A stretch of DNA of 64,000 nucleotides from Rhizomys pruinosus (GCA_009823505.1 VZQC01013826.1:416541-480540), one strand, 5' to 3'; positions 31,791 through 42,186 are shown, counted from the first letter of the stretch. Notes: a model not told the origin generated them from the sequence alone. Numbers and translations are program-made.

Positions 31791-32233
31791 ATGCAAATAA
31801 GCTTATAACTGAGCCTACCTGGAAAGTCCACAGTCCTGTTTTCCTATGGGTAACCAACAGGCTCTGTCACCAGCTTTGCCTCATTCTGAGTACCTCCTGT
31901 GTGCCAGGTTTTAGGGGATGACAGGAAAGGATCAAGCCCAGGGTCTGACCTCCCTATCTGGCCTTGTGATAAACCACATCATCAGAGAGAGGGCCATGGC
32001 TAACCTATGTAGATCAAGCCTAAGATAGCCTCATAGGGGAGTGCATAGGGGATGCACACTCTCATACAGAATCCAGGAGCCCCTCAAGCAACTACAGGAG
32101 TTTCAAAGAAGCTACTACTTTGGAAGGAAGAGAGACAAGTTATGGGCCTAGGTATGAGGGCCTGTGGGAAATCACCAGCCTAGCTTGCCCACGACCCTGG
32201 ATTCTATCCCTAGGACCATAGAAAATTTAAAAA
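31791..32233. other. Anonymous sequence
   Basis: Contains a weak MIR-like phrase (tacctcctgtgtgccaggtt) near 31890; otherwise unrecognised. Confidence 0.35.
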
Positions 32234-32420
32234 GGGGCTGGAGAGATGGTTAAGAACACTGGCTGTTCTTGTAGAGGACCCAGATTTGGTTCCCAGCACC
32301 AACATGGCAGCTAACAACCCTCTTCTAGCCTCTGGGGGCATTGCACAACATACGTGCACTTATATACATTCAAGCAAAACACTCATGCATATAAAATATA
32401 AATAAATAAAAATTTTTAAA
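32234..32420 (+). mobile_element. B2 SINE, internally deleted
   Basis: ggggctggagagatggttaa; the middle lacks the ctccagttccaggg segment (acaaccctcttctagcctct). Confidence 0.88.
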
Positions 32421-32971
32421 GAAAGACAATAAAAGAGAGAGGGGCTTGCAGCACCGTGGTAAGCGTACATCCCAGGCTCTAGAAAGGGAAAGTAAACTGG
32501 GATGGCCCAGTGGTATCTGGTGAGGCCTTTCCATGCACTGATGAATGAGCAAGAGGAAGAAGAGAGTGAGACAGGCTCACGCAGTCCTGGGCTGGGCAGC
32601 TGGGCTCTGAGCCAGCAAGGAAAAAAAATAATTTTTTGCTTCCTTGAGAACCAAAGAGTGCAGAGAAAAAACAGACAGTGAGGGAATCCAGATGACAAGA
32701 GCCAGGCTTGAGAGGAGGCTTTAGGGCTGAAGAGAAGACAAGAGGGGAGGGGTTGAGTGCTGGAAGAGGGAAGCCACAGGGCTAGCCCCCTCCATCCCTC
32801 ACCCACTGTGAGCTACGTGCAAAGTACACATTTGGATAGATAACATTTGGGTGATAACATTTACATAACTTTTTGCATAATGTCCCCAGGGCCATCTCTC
32901 TCTAGCTGAGTCCTTTGAGTCCACCTCTCTTTCCCCCCTCCAGAGCACCAGGCTTTTATGTCCTTGCTTAT
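32421..32971. other. Anonymous sequence
   Basis: A minus frame of 148 codons (32806-32360) extends from here into the B2; it shows no domain. Confidence 0.4.
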
Positions 32972-33056
32972 TGTTTTATTTCCCATGCTAGAGATGGAGC
33001 CCAAGGTCTCCAGCATGCTAGGCAAGTGTCCTGCCGCTGAGCTATCCCCCAACCAT
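32972..33056 (-). mobile_element. ID SINE
   Basis: Reverse ID: catgctaggcaagtgtcctg and ccgctgagctatcccccaac. Confidence 0.7.
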
Positions 33057-33334
33057 GCTCCTATGCACAACCTTTTAAGTTCCAAAAGAATAAATATACA
33101 ATTCCTCAAAGCACCCAGCCCATCTCCACCTCCGAGTATTTGAAGATCCCATGCCACCTACCACCCACCTATAACACCAGGATCAGTCTCCTAGTCTCTG
33201 GTGGACCTTCAAGACAGTTTGCCCGTGCCACCTGCTTGACTCAAGTCAGACACTTGCTTTCTTCTCTGGCTGTCTGTGAGTGACACAGGCACATTCCTCC
33301 TGTGGCAGGTAACACGTTTCTAACTGTGTATCTT
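33057..33334. other. Anonymous sequence
   Basis: Nothing recognised. Confidence 0.35.
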
Positions 33335-33490
33335 TCTTTTTTTTTTGGTCTTTTTGATACAGGGTCTCCCTGTTCCCCCAGCTGTTCTGGAACTCACTCT
33401 GTAGACCAGACTGGCCTTGAACTCACAAAGATCCGCCTGCCTCTGCCTCCCAAGTGCTAGGATTAAAGGCGTGCGCCACCACGCCTGGCT
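33335..33490 (-). mobile_element. B1 SINE, well preserved
   Basis: Reverse B1: ggtctttttgatacagggtc to gcgccaccacgcctggc. Confidence 0.93.
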
Positions 33491-33995
33491 CTAACTGTGT
33501 ATCTTTCTCCCAGGATGAGGAGCTCCAAACATTCCAGATCCTGAAGAAGCTAGGCCTGGCCAGAGCAGGAGCTTTGGTGGCCACAACACTAAACGGGAGA
33601 GCTGTGAATCTTCACGGCACCATTAGTCACTTTGGTTAAGTGAAGAGCTGACTGCACAGCCCTCCTGACCCAACCAGGCTCTTTGTTTATATTTCTTAGG
33701 CATGAAACTCCCCCTCTGCCTTGAATGTAATGGCCCACTTCCATTTCCTTGTCCTAAACACCAGGGCACTATAGATCCTAGACAAGCTCTCTCATGCCCT
33801 TTGGAGTCCTTGAGCCCAAGCAGGGACTACAAACAGGTCTCACACAGCTCTCTGGGTGGCCCTGTCATTCATTACCCCTTCTCCTACCAAAAGGAACTAT
33901 CTTAATACAGGAAACTGTAGCTTAAAATTTGCTGTGTCTGAACTTGATGTAAATAGTTATACCATGTGTTCTTTATAGAACTTGGTTTCTTTATT
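33491..33995. other. Anonymous sequence with a weak exon-like segment
   Basis: A pyrimidine-rich run ending in ag (tatctttctcccag, 33500-33513) precedes a plus frame of about 42 codons that closes at 33639 and reads LQTFQILKKLGLARAGALVA in part. I recognise no family, so an exon is possible but unsupported. Confidence 0.25.
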
Positions 33996-34148
33996 TTATT
34001 TTATTTTATTTTTTGAGACAGGGTCTCCCTATAGCCCCAGCTGGCTTGGAACTCACTCTATAGACCAGGCTGGCCTTGAACTCACAGAGATCTGCGGTCC
34101 TCTGCAAGAGCAGTCGGCACTTTTAACCACTGATCCATCTCTCCAGCC
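33996..34148 (-). mobile_element. Chimeric B1-B2 SINE remnant
   Basis: Reverse B1 sequence (ttgagacagggtctccctat to ctcacagagatctgcg) changes at about 34096 into the reverse 5' end of a B2 (gtcctctgcaagagcagtcg to ccatctctccagcccc). It looks like a deletion joining two neighbouring SINEs. Confidence 0.8.
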
Positions 34149-34234
34149 CCAGAACTTGGTTTCTTTAACATGTTTTTAACATATTTTCAAACTATTGCAC
34201 AAAGTACGTGCTCTTTCCTTCATTTTGTTTTGTT

Positions 34235-34395
34235 TTGTCCAATGAAGGATGATTGTGCTAGAGACAGGACTTCAGGATGATAAACACCTTTATCTGTTGA
34301 GCTATCTCACAGCCCTAGGGCTTTAGCTCTTAGCCCACCTCCTATCTCAGCCTCCTGAGAGTCAGGATTATAGGTGAGAACCATCATGCCTTGGC
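34235..34395 (-). mobile_element. Old ID/B1-type SINE pieces
   Basis: An ID-like phrase (ctgttgagctatctcacagc) and a B1-like phrase (ctcagcctcctgagagtcag, ggattataggtgagaa). Both are degenerate. Confidence 0.45.
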
Positions 34396-34499
34396 TGTAT
34401 CTTTCTTTTCATTACTGTATAATATCCCATTGTGAGAACTTATTGTAACTTAGTTTCAAATTCTCATGGGGATTTTCCCAGCATCTCACCCCTTCACCT
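34396..34499. other. Anonymous sequence
   Basis: Nothing recognised. Confidence 0.3.
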
Positions 34500-34705
34500 G
34501 AGTTCTCATGAGCATTTTGAAGGGTCTCAGGGTGAGCAGACATCAATTTATATGCACAAGCATGTGTACCATGGTACTTCTGTAGAGGTCAGAGGGCAAC
34601 TTGAGATAGTTGGTTCTTTCCTTTCACCATATGGGTCCTGGGAATCAAACTCAGATCCTCAGACTAGGCAGCAAGTAGCTTTACCCACTGAACTGCCTTG
34701 TGAGT
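34500..34705 (-). mobile_element. B3/B4-type tRNA-derived SINE, old
   Basis: Reverse: gtagaggtcagagggcaact, gtcctgggaatcaaactcag and tttacccactgaactgcc. Confidence 0.6.
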
Positions 34706-34711
34706 TTTTGT

Positions 34712-34926
34712 TTTGTTTTGTTTTGTTTTGGGTCTTTTTGAGACATGGTCTCCCTGTAGCTCTGGCTGTCCTGGAACTCACTATGTAGACCAGGCTGGTC
34801 TTGAGAGCACCGAATCCTAACCGCTAGACCATCTGGGAGCTTAAGGCTGGTTTTGAACTCACAGAGATTTGCCTGCCTCTGCCTCACAAGTGCTAGGATT
34901 AAAGGCATGCGCCACCATGCCCGACT
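34712..34926 (-). mobile_element. B1 SINE interrupted by a small insertion
   Basis: Reverse B1 from ggtctttttgagacatggtc to gcgccaccatgcccgac, split near 34802 by about 55 bp. The phrase ggctggtcttga at 34792 recurs as ggctggttttga at 34845, like an 12-bp target-site duplication with one change. Confidence 0.88.
34803..34838 (-). pseudogene. tRNA-Glu 5'-half retropseudogene
   Basis: On the minus strand the 36 bases begin TCCCAGATGGTCTAGCGGTT and continue AGGATTCGGTGCTCTC. This agrees with the acceptor strand, D arm and anticodon stem of a mammalian tRNA-Glu(CTC) and stops at the anticodon. No 3' half and no A tail is present. The fragment lies inside a B1 between near-identical 12-bp flanks, which fits reverse transcription of a tRNA half or truncated tRNA. 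Confidence 0.7.
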
Positions 34927-35091
34927 GCACACCATTTTTTTTTAACTACTAGAGAAGGCCTCCATGTACATAAACGTATATGCTCCCCCATGCACATATG
35001 GAATGAGTAGTAGTGTTCAAGGGCAGACCTAGGGAAGACAGAAATCCCACTCCCTGACTTTTACACCTTTGGAACTGAAGCATTTGAACAA
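34927..35091. other. Anonymous sequence
   Basis: Nothing recognised. Confidence 0.3.
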
Positions 35092-35298
35092 TTTTATTAT
35101 TTTATATTTAATTATGCGTACGTCTCAGTGTGCATATGAGTGCAGTACCCATAGAGGCCAGAAGGTGGTGACATAACATCCCCTGGAACTAAAGTTATAG
35201 GCAGCTGTGAGTTGCATGATGTGGATGCTGGGAACTGAGCCCAGGTCCTCTGCAAGAGTAGCAAGTGCTCTTAACTGCTGAGCCATCTCTCCAGCCCA
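35092..35298 (-). mobile_element. B2 SINE
   Basis: Reverse B2: ttatatttaattatgcgtac to gagccatctctccagccca. Confidence 0.88.
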
Positions 35299-35521
35299 CA
35301 AATTGAAGCATCTTAAAGTGTAACTAATGGCATTGATTTTCTGTCAAAGAAGAATAAAGAGGTATCTCCTCAGGTGTGTCTCCCCTCTTTGCTTCCATAA
35401 ACCCCCCTCAATAGTCACCCGATTGCAGCCTGTGGAGCCTGAAGAGGATGCACTCTGACCAGGACCCCAGTTTGAGATTGACATCTCCCAGCTAGCTCTC
35501 ACTCCTGTGTCTTCTACAAAA
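35299..35521. other. Anonymous sequence
   Basis: Nothing recognised. Confidence 0.3.
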
Positions 35522-35668
35522 GCCAGGCATGGTGGTGCACGCCTTTAATCCTAGCAGAGGCAGGTAGATCTTTGTGAGTTCAAGGCCAGCCTGGTCTACA
35601 GAGTAAGTTCCAGGACAGCTGGGGCTACAGGGAGACCCTGTCTTGAAAAGACCAAAAAAAAAAAAAAG
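35522..35668 (+). mobile_element. B1 SINE, short internal deletion
   Basis: gccaggcatggtggtgcacg to ttgaaaagaccaaaaaaa; the cacttgggag segment is missing after cctagcagag. Confidence 0.92.
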
Positions 35669-36287
35669 GCCAAAACATGGAAGCCATTGGGAGACAGAGA
35701 GCTGGGCTCCCTCCATGCCCTGGGGGAGACAAAACAATGAAGCTGGCACACATAACCACATCCATAAATTCCAAGGACCCATGGAGCTAAGGTGTGGCTC
35801 TGGCTCACTGCTGACAATCTGGAAAGACTTGCTGGTTGGGAAGTGTTGGAAGGCAATTCAGCACACTGTGGGTGCTGTTCCCTCTCTCTTTCCTTTCTAG
35901 AACATTCCACCATCCCCTTTCCTGCCCTCTCTACACATACACCTTACCTGTGCCCTAAGAATCTGGGCACTTCTCATTCAAGGATACCCCTTCACCTACC
36001 CTTTTGGTTACTGATTGGCTAAATCTAGGGAATAAGCAAAGAGAGACTTTGACCCACCCCACAATCAGGGGTGTCAGTTCTTCCAACTGAGGCCAACAGG
36101 AAGTTAACGAGGTGATGGCCTAGAGGAGCCAGCAGCATCTGAACACGCTGCCTCCCTCAAGGACGAATCTTCTGGAAGGGAAATGACAGCAAGCACAAGG
36201 CTATTGATGCCCCATGGTGAGAACTGCTCCTCAGGTTTAGCTTAACGGGTGACATCGCTTCCTCCCTTGTGCGTTCATTCAGTTATT
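35669..36287. other. Anonymous sequence
   Basis: No repeat recognised. Frames at 35643-35900 and 35792-36022 have no domain. Confidence 0.35.
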
Positions 36288-36487
36288 TTTTTTTTGAGAC
36301 AGGGTCTCATGTAGCCCAGGCTGGCCTCTAACGAATTAGCCAAGAGAGACTTCTGGATCCTTCTGTTGCTACCTCTTGAGATTATGAGCCTCTGTCATCA
36401 CATCCGTTTTATGCAGGGCTGGGAATCAAACCCAGGACTTCCAGGATACTGGGTAGCACTCTACCAACTGAGCTACAGCCACAGCCC
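36288..36487 (-). mobile_element. B1 3' fragment and ID SINE
   Basis: A reverse B1 piece (ttttgagacagggtctcatg, 36288-36345) and, 70 bp on, a reverse ID (gggctgggaatcaaacccag to ctgagctacagccacagccc, 36413-36487). Together they resemble a reversed ID-B1 composite. Confidence 0.65.
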
Positions 36488-36729
36488 TCACTCACTCATT
36501 CTTCCATTCAACCAAACTCATCCTACATTCCAACCCACTGTGAGGTCCAGCAAGGGCTGCAGAGCTTATAAAGTGCTTTCATGCACCTGTTGCTGTCTCG
36601 GAGGCTTGGGAGAAGATTCTCTCCAGAAGGCAGCCTTTCCCCTAGTTTCCCAGAAACCCTCTAAAAAATAGTGTCTGTGGATGGTGCGGCCAGAAGCTCA
36701 AACCATTTGGAAGTGCATGCACTTTTAGC
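36488..36729. other. Anonymous sequence
   Basis: Nothing recognised. Confidence 0.3.
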
Positions 36730-36945
36730 ACATTGGAGCTGCGCGTGACAGCACACACTTGTAGTCTCGGTGCCAGGGAGGATGGAGCCAGGCTGGACTA
36801 CTACCAAGACCCTGTCTCAAAAACCTATCCTAGCCCTCAGGAGGCAGAGGCAGGCAGATCTCTGTGAGTTTGAGGCTAGCTTGGTCTGTACAGCAAGTTC
36901 CAAGCCATTCAGAGCTACATGGTGAGATCCTGTTTCAAAACAAAA
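36730..36945 (+). mobile_element. Two B1-derived pieces
   Basis: 36730-36824 is an internally deleted B1 (gctgcgcgtgacagcacaca to gaccctgtctcaaaaacc); 36825-36945 is a 5'-truncated B1 starting tatcctagccctcaggaggc. Confidence 0.75.
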
Positions 36946-37365
36946 GCACATATTGCACCCAAACATGAAACCTTGGGAGCATTTCTAGGGCCAAGTAGAG
37001 GACCTCTGAAGGGTGTGAAGTGAGGGACAGTGTGTGGCTTGTGCTTCTTTACCCCCTAGGCAACTCCCATTCTTTGGGGACTGAGGAGAAAGGGGTTGTT
37101 GCTCAGAAGTACATTACCAATAAAGTCCTCGATACCCAGCTAGCAAGAAGGCTACTGGATCCCAAGGCGCAATGCCAGGATAGAGGCCTCCAGGAGGAGT
37201 TTCTAGGCTGGAAAGTGGGACTACCAAGACTGATCCCTCCCCCACCCCCACAGGCTCACCACACACAGAGAGCTCTCCCTGTAGCTCACAGGGTCTGCCC
37301 CATCCTCTGTCTCTTTTCTGGTAGAGTCAGAGGATGTTGCATGACTATAAAAAAGAAGTGGTTTA
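36946..37365. other. Anonymous sequence
   Basis: A 117-codon frame at 37020-37373 is open but carries no recognised motif. Confidence 0.35.
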
Positions 37366-37440
37366 GTAGCTAACATGGGGCACACCCCCATGATCCCAGC
37401 TACTCAGGAAGCTGAGGCAGTAAGATTTCTTTAAGTTCAA
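37366..37440 (+). mobile_element. B1-like 5' fragment
   Basis: gatcccagctactcaggaag and gctgaggcagtaagatttct. Confidence 0.55.
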
Positions 37441-37456
37441 GAATTCAGTAGCAGAG

Positions 37457-37556
37457 GGGCTGGAGAGATGGTTCAGTGGTTAAGAGTGCCGATTGTTCTT
37501 GCAGAGGACCCGGGTTCGATTCCCAGCACCCACATGGTGGCTAAGAACTATCTTTA
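37457..37556 (+). mobile_element. B2 SINE, 5' half
   Basis: ggggctggagagatggttca to taagaactatctttaa, where the next B1 begins. Confidence 0.88.
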
Positions 37557-37692
37557 AGCTGGGCATGTTGGTGCACACCCTTAATCTTAGCACTCGGGAG
37601 GCAGAGGCAGGCAGATCTCTGTGAGTTCAAGGCCAGCCTGGACTCAGTGTGAGCTCCAGGCCAGCTGGGGCTATAGGGAGACCCTGTCTCAA
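37557..37692 (+). mobile_element. B1 SINE
   Basis: gctgggcatgttggtgcaca to gaccctgtctcaaaaaga; its tail is the start of the adjacent purine tract. Confidence 0.92.
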
Positions 37693-37693
37693 A

Positions 37694-37749
<56 letters not shown>

Positions 37750-37893
37750 AGGAAGGAAGGAAGGAAGGAAGGAAGGAAGGAAGGAAGGAAGGAAGGAAGG
37801 AAGGAAGGAAGAAAGGAAGAAAGGAAGAAAGGAAGAAAGGAGGAAGGAAGAAAGGAAGAAAGGAAGAAAGGAAGGAAGGAAGGAAGGAAGGAA

Positions 37894-37971
<78 letters not shown>

Positions 37972-37972
37972 A
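37693..37972. repeat. 280-bp polypurine tract, (AAAG)n/(AAGG)n
   Basis: Pure A/G on the plus strand: AAAG units, then AAGG units, then mixed GAAAGGAA units, AAGG again and AAAG again. The arrangement is roughly mirror-symmetric. It grew from the A tail of the preceding B1. The lysine/glutamate-rich open frames through it are not genes. Confidence 0.97.
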
Positions 37973-38012
37973 TTAATTCAGTATCAGAAACTGGGGAACA
38001 TACCAAGACCCT

Positions 38013-38070
38013 GTAAAAGGAGAGAGGGGGGGAGAAAGGGAGGGAAGGAGGGAAGGAAGGAGGGAGGGAA
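38013..38070. repeat. Purine-rich (GGAA)n-like tract
   Basis: gagagaggggg followed by gggagggaaggagggaagga. Confidence 0.85.
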
Positions 38071-38193
38071 AAACGTGCATCTGGGACAGCTTTGAGGAGG
38101 AAGGAAAAGGAACGTGGCTTGGCTGTTCCTACCCTAAGCTCAGGTGGACATTCTCTCCTGAATCTCGGTGGTTATTTTCTTCTTGTTCAAAAT

Positions 38194-38307
38194 AGTAACT
38201 AGATTCCACTGACATGTGCCAATCAAAGTCTTTTGAAAACCTAGAGTCTCAGTAACTAGATTCCACTGACATGTGCCAATCAAAGTCTTTTGAAAACCTA
38301 GAGTCTC
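38194..38307. repeat. Exact 57-bp tandem duplication
   Basis: agtaactagattccactgac ... cctagagtctc occurs twice with no difference, at 38194-38250 and 38251-38307. Confidence 0.97.
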
Positions 38308-38395
38308 AGAATCTTCCTAGCTAGGAGATTTCAATGAAATGTGATGAGAGGGGTCTAATTCCATTGTAAGTGATTTAATTTTAATGGATTAAGGG
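38308..38395. other. Anonymous sequence
   Basis: Nothing recognised. Confidence 0.3.
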
Positions 38396-38630
38396 CTAGA
38401 GAGACGGCTCTGTGGTTAAAAGCATGTGCTGCTTGCCTTTGCAGAGGGACCGAGTTCGAGTGCCAGCACCCACATCCAATGGCTCACAACTACCTGTAAA
38501 TCCAACTCCAGGGGACCTGAAACTCTCTTCTAGCCTCTGAGGGCACCTGCTGCACGCACATGTACATACCCATATGCAGACACACATACACACACGCACA
38601 ACACACACGCAGCACAGAGAGAGAGAGATA
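38396..38630 (+). mobile_element. B2/B3-type SINE with CA- and GA-rich end
   Basis: gctagagagacggctctgtg to caacacacacgcagcacaga; a long version with a cacacaca-rich 3' end. Confidence 0.8.
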
Positions 38631-38679
38631 GTTTATTTTGATCTAATAGATAACTCAGAAACATTAAGCACTGATTTTT

Positions 38680-38890
38680 CTTTCTTTGAGACAGGATCTT
38701 GTATAGCTCCCACTTGCCTCAAACTCACTAAGTAGCTGAGACTGACCTTGAACTTTTAATCTTGCCCCTCTACTTCCCAAGCAGCAAGATTACAGGTATG
38801 TACCACCATGCCCAGTTTATAGAGTGCTCAGGACTCAACCCAGGGCTTTGTGCTTCTTAGGCAAGCACTTTACCAACTATAAGCTCTGAT
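38680..38890 (-). mobile_element. B1-ID composite SINE
   Basis: Reverse: a diverged B1 (ctttgagacaggatcttgta to gtatgtaccaccatgcccag), then ID (cttcttaggcaagcacttta). Confidence 0.68.
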
Positions 38891-38959
38891 ATTATTTCCA
38901 ATTCTTTTTTTGTTTTGCTTGGGATTTTCTTGCTATTTGTTTGTTTGTTTGTTTGTTTG

Positions 38960-39110
38960 TTTCTCTGTTTATCGAGACAGGTCTCCCTGTACCCCTAGAT
39001 AGCCTGGAACTTACTATGTAGACCAGGCTGTCCTGACAGAAATCCACCTACTTCTTTCTACCTTCTGAGTGCTGTGATTAAAGGTGTGTGCCATCGCTAA
39101 GCTCGTTACT
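38960..39110 (-). mobile_element. B1 SINE with a (TTTG)n tail
   Basis: (GTTT)n at 38937-38960, then tcgagacaggtctccctgta to gtgtgtgccatcgc. Confidence 0.85.
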
Positions 39111-39127
39111 TCCAATTCTTTTATTTT

Positions 39128-39280
39128 GGGGGGGTCCTTTTTGAGACAAGGTCTCTCTGTAGCTCTGGCTGTCCTGGACCTCACTACAGTAGACCAGGCT
39201 GGCCTTGAGCTCACACAGATCAGCCTGCCTCTGTGCCCCAAGTGTTGGGACTAAAGGCGTGCACCACTACGCCTGGCACT
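39128..39280 (-). mobile_element. B1 SINE
   Basis: tcctttttgagacaaggtct to gcaccactacgcctggc. Confidence 0.9.
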
Positions 39281-39429
39281 TGCAATCCTTAACTGCAATC
39301 GAGGCTGCCCAGTACTAAGAAGGAACTCCTGAAAGTGCAAGGAGAGGACAATCTCCTGTGAATGTATTCTCCATGATTCCCTTCATCTGTTTAAAATAGT
39401 TTAGATTTCATTCGAACCTTGCAAAACTT
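39281..39429. other. Anonymous sequence
   Basis: Nothing recognised. Confidence 0.3.
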
Positions 39430-39605
39430 TTTTTTTAATTTTAATTTAATTTTATTTTATTTTGTCTTTTTTGAGACAGGGTCTCCCTGTAGCCCCAGCT
39501 GTCCTGGAGCTCGCTCTGTAGACCAGGCTGGCCTTGAACTCACAAAGATCCGCCTGCCTCTGCCTCCCAAGTGCTAGGATTAAAGGCATGCGCCACAACA
39601 GCCTA
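39430..39605 (-). mobile_element. B1 SINE
   Basis: AT-rich tail, then tcttttttgagacagggtct to catgcgccacaac. It is the third reversed B1 within 650 bp. Confidence 0.92.
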
Positions 39606-39662
39606 ATCTTTTTTTCTGCCTTTTTGAGACAGAGACACTGAAGAACTACAGGTCTAATCCAG

Positions 39663-39770
39663 TTAGGCCTGGCGGTGCATGCCTGTCATCCCAGCACTCT
39701 AGAGGTGGGGGCAGGAGGATTTCAAGAAGCACAAGGACAACTTGGGCTGTATGCTGCAATAGATTGGACT
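39663..39770 (+). mobile_element. B1 SINE fragment
   Basis: gttaggcctggcggtgcatg to acaacttgggctgtatgctg, preceded by a short reversed B1 piece (ctttttgagacagagaca). Confidence 0.7.
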
Positions 39771-40244
39771 GTAACCCCAGCACCTTTGTCCTCCTCTACT
39801 CTGGGGTTACTTAACTGGGGACCCTGGGCAAGATGCTTCTCTGTAGGAGCCTAAGTGTGAAAGTGAGTTTTTAAAAGACCGTGAGGGCAGGATGAGATGG
39901 AAAGCATTTGAGCTGCCCTTCCCCTCTCCCCTTCCTGGGGGCTGCTGAGGAACGAGGCCTTGTGAATGTAGGGGTGTTCTATGACAGCACTGGTACTGGC
40001 CTTGTGTATATCACAGCTCGGAGGCTGAGATCCCTCAGGCAGAGGAGGGCCCATCAGAGGAGAGACAATTGACTGAGCAAATAAACAAAGTAGAAAGAAC
40101 CAGAAAAGGAATATCCTATGGTCTGAGGGAGGCTTTGCTCACAGGGAAAGCAAGGAAGGCTGGAAAGGTCTGGGGTGGGATTGGAAGTATGGATATGAAC
40201 TCAGTTTCAGATATAGTTACACAGATGCACAATAAAATAGGGAT
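39771..40244. other. Anonymous sequence
   Basis: Nothing recognised. Confidence 0.35.
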
Positions 40245-40470
40245 GGGGCTGGGAGATAATTCAGTGATTAAGACCACTAGCTGTTCTTGAAGAGGACTTG
40301 GCTTTGATTCCCAGCACCTACATGGTGGCTAACAACCACCTGTAACTCCAGTTCCAGGGGATAGGACGCCCTTTGCTGACCTCCACTGGCACTGCACGAC
40401 AGGGGTGCACTCACACACATGCAGACCATATACTCATACACATAAAATAAAAATAAAAATAAATTTTGTT
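40245..40470 (+). mobile_element. B2 SINE
   Basis: ggggctgggagataattcag to aaataaaaataaaaataaa. Confidence 0.9.
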
Positions 40471-40967
40471 TAAAGAGCTAAGGATGTGCATGGAGTTTTT
40501 CATGGATGAACATGTGCATGTATGTATGTTAGATTGTCCTTACTGGCAGACTTTGTACTTATGAATCTGCCTACTGACTTTCCTCGTTGCCCCAAACTAA
40601 ATGCTTCTCTCTTTAGCAATCACCCCCTGCACATGCTCAGTAATGGGGAGAGAAACTGAGCTCCCTGCAGCCCAGAGTTCCCCAGCAAAGGTGAGCCAAG
40701 CCACAGCTGGCTTCCTTGTTCAGTGGGCACCATCAGCAAGTGGCCTTTGGGAAATTCAGTTAGTGTCTCATTTTCTGCATTTCTCTATTTTGAGTTGATG
40801 GTTTCATAGCCTAAAATAGATCTTGCGAGCCCATGATGGAAGAGCTGCCCCAGGTTCCTGAGCACAAGAAGACCATGACGTGCGGGATAGGAAAACACGT
40901 TCGCTAGACACAGCTGCTGGCACCCGGCCGCCAGTTCAAGGTGCTGCATCAACAGTATGTAGTAACA
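40471..40967. other. Anonymous sequence
   Basis: Nothing recognised. Confidence 0.35.
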
Positions 40968-41115
40968 GGCTGAAGACATGACTAGGCGGTTAAAAGCACT
41001 GGCTGCTCTTGCAGAGGACCTGGGTTCGATTCCCAGCACCCACATGGAAGCTAAGAACCATCTGTAACTGCAGTTCCAGGGGATCTGATACCCTCTTCTG
41101 ACCTCCAGGGGCATA
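40968..41115 (+). mobile_element. B2 SINE lacking its 3' end
   Basis: ggctgaagacatgactaggc to tctgacctccaggggcata, then anonymous sequence. Confidence 0.87.
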
Positions 41116-41821
41116 TAGGAAGCTTCTCTTGCTATGAGCAGGTACAGCACAGTCCTGCTAAGGGAAGGGAAGCACAGTGGCCGCCTGCAGTCACTGTGGG
41201 GAACTGAGCCCTTGGCACAGAAGTCAGTTGGTTACTTTTGTAACCCAACCTGAGAGGTCCTTCCAACCCAGGATCTTAGCCTGGGAAGTGGAGCGCTTCC
41301 CATCTGGCCATGCTTTCCCAGCTGCCCAAAGACTGCTGCTTTCTGGACAGGAATTTCAGGCTGATGGCTGATGGCCAATCGTCAGCTTACACCCATTCAC
41401 AATTCACTCCACAGGTTGGTGACCTGATTAGTCTCTGTCCAACCCCATGCTAGCCTACCAGGTTGGCAATCTGATAGATCCCCATCCAACCCACTAGCCA
41501 CCAACACTGGAAATCCAGGCCTGCTTTGGCCCATATACTCAAAAAATAATGGATGAGGAATTCTGTGATGATGGTAACGGAGAATTCAATTTATTGCCTG
41601 CTGCGAGTCACTTTTATCAGCAAAATGACATCATCTCCCAGAGCCGGTCACAGACCCCAGTCTTGCTGCCACTGTATACTGCTGCTCTGCCTAGCATCAT
41701 GTGTTTGGGCCACAAAAGTTGCTCCCCCTTGGGGCGGGGTCATAGGAATCTCATGACTTCTGCATTGTGCCCTGAGGGATGCTAGCTGAGAACTAGCCCC
41801 TAATTCAATCTGGATTGTCCC
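41116..41821. other. Anonymous sequence
   Basis: No repeat recognised. Short plus frames at 41549-41785 overlap in two phases and have no domain. Confidence 0.35.
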
Positions 41822-41900
41822 ACCCAGGTACACTTCCATACATGCAAACAATACACTCATACACATAAAATAAAAATAATAAATTAAAATAAAAAATAAT
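41822..41900 (+). mobile_element. B2 SINE 3' tail
   Basis: aggtacacttccatacatgc and acactcatacacataaaata with an AAT-rich tail; no 5' part is attached. Confidence 0.7.
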
Positions 41901-41956
41901 ATGCATTAAATAAGTTAACTTTAAGTAGAAACACACATGCAATGAGATTATGTGGT

Positions 41957-42133
41957 GTATTAGTCATTTTTCTGTTGCTGTGATAAAACCACCATGACCA
42001 AGGGAACTTATAAAAGGAAGAGTTTATTTGAGCTTATGATTGACAGTTCCAGGGAATCAGAGTCCATTGTGGTGGGAGACATGGCGGCCGGGGCTGGAGC
42101 AGAAAGCCAAGGTTCACGTCTCGCAATAAGCAC

Positions 42134-42186
<53 letters not shown>

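Noticed and set aside
32360..32806. 148-codon minus frame
   Set aside because: Part anonymous sequence, part B2 tail; no motif.
37621..38095. Long lysine/glutamate/arginine-rich plus frames and a leucine/serine/phenylalanine-rich minus frame
   Set aside because: They are translations of a simple polypurine repeat and a B1 and carry no coding signal.
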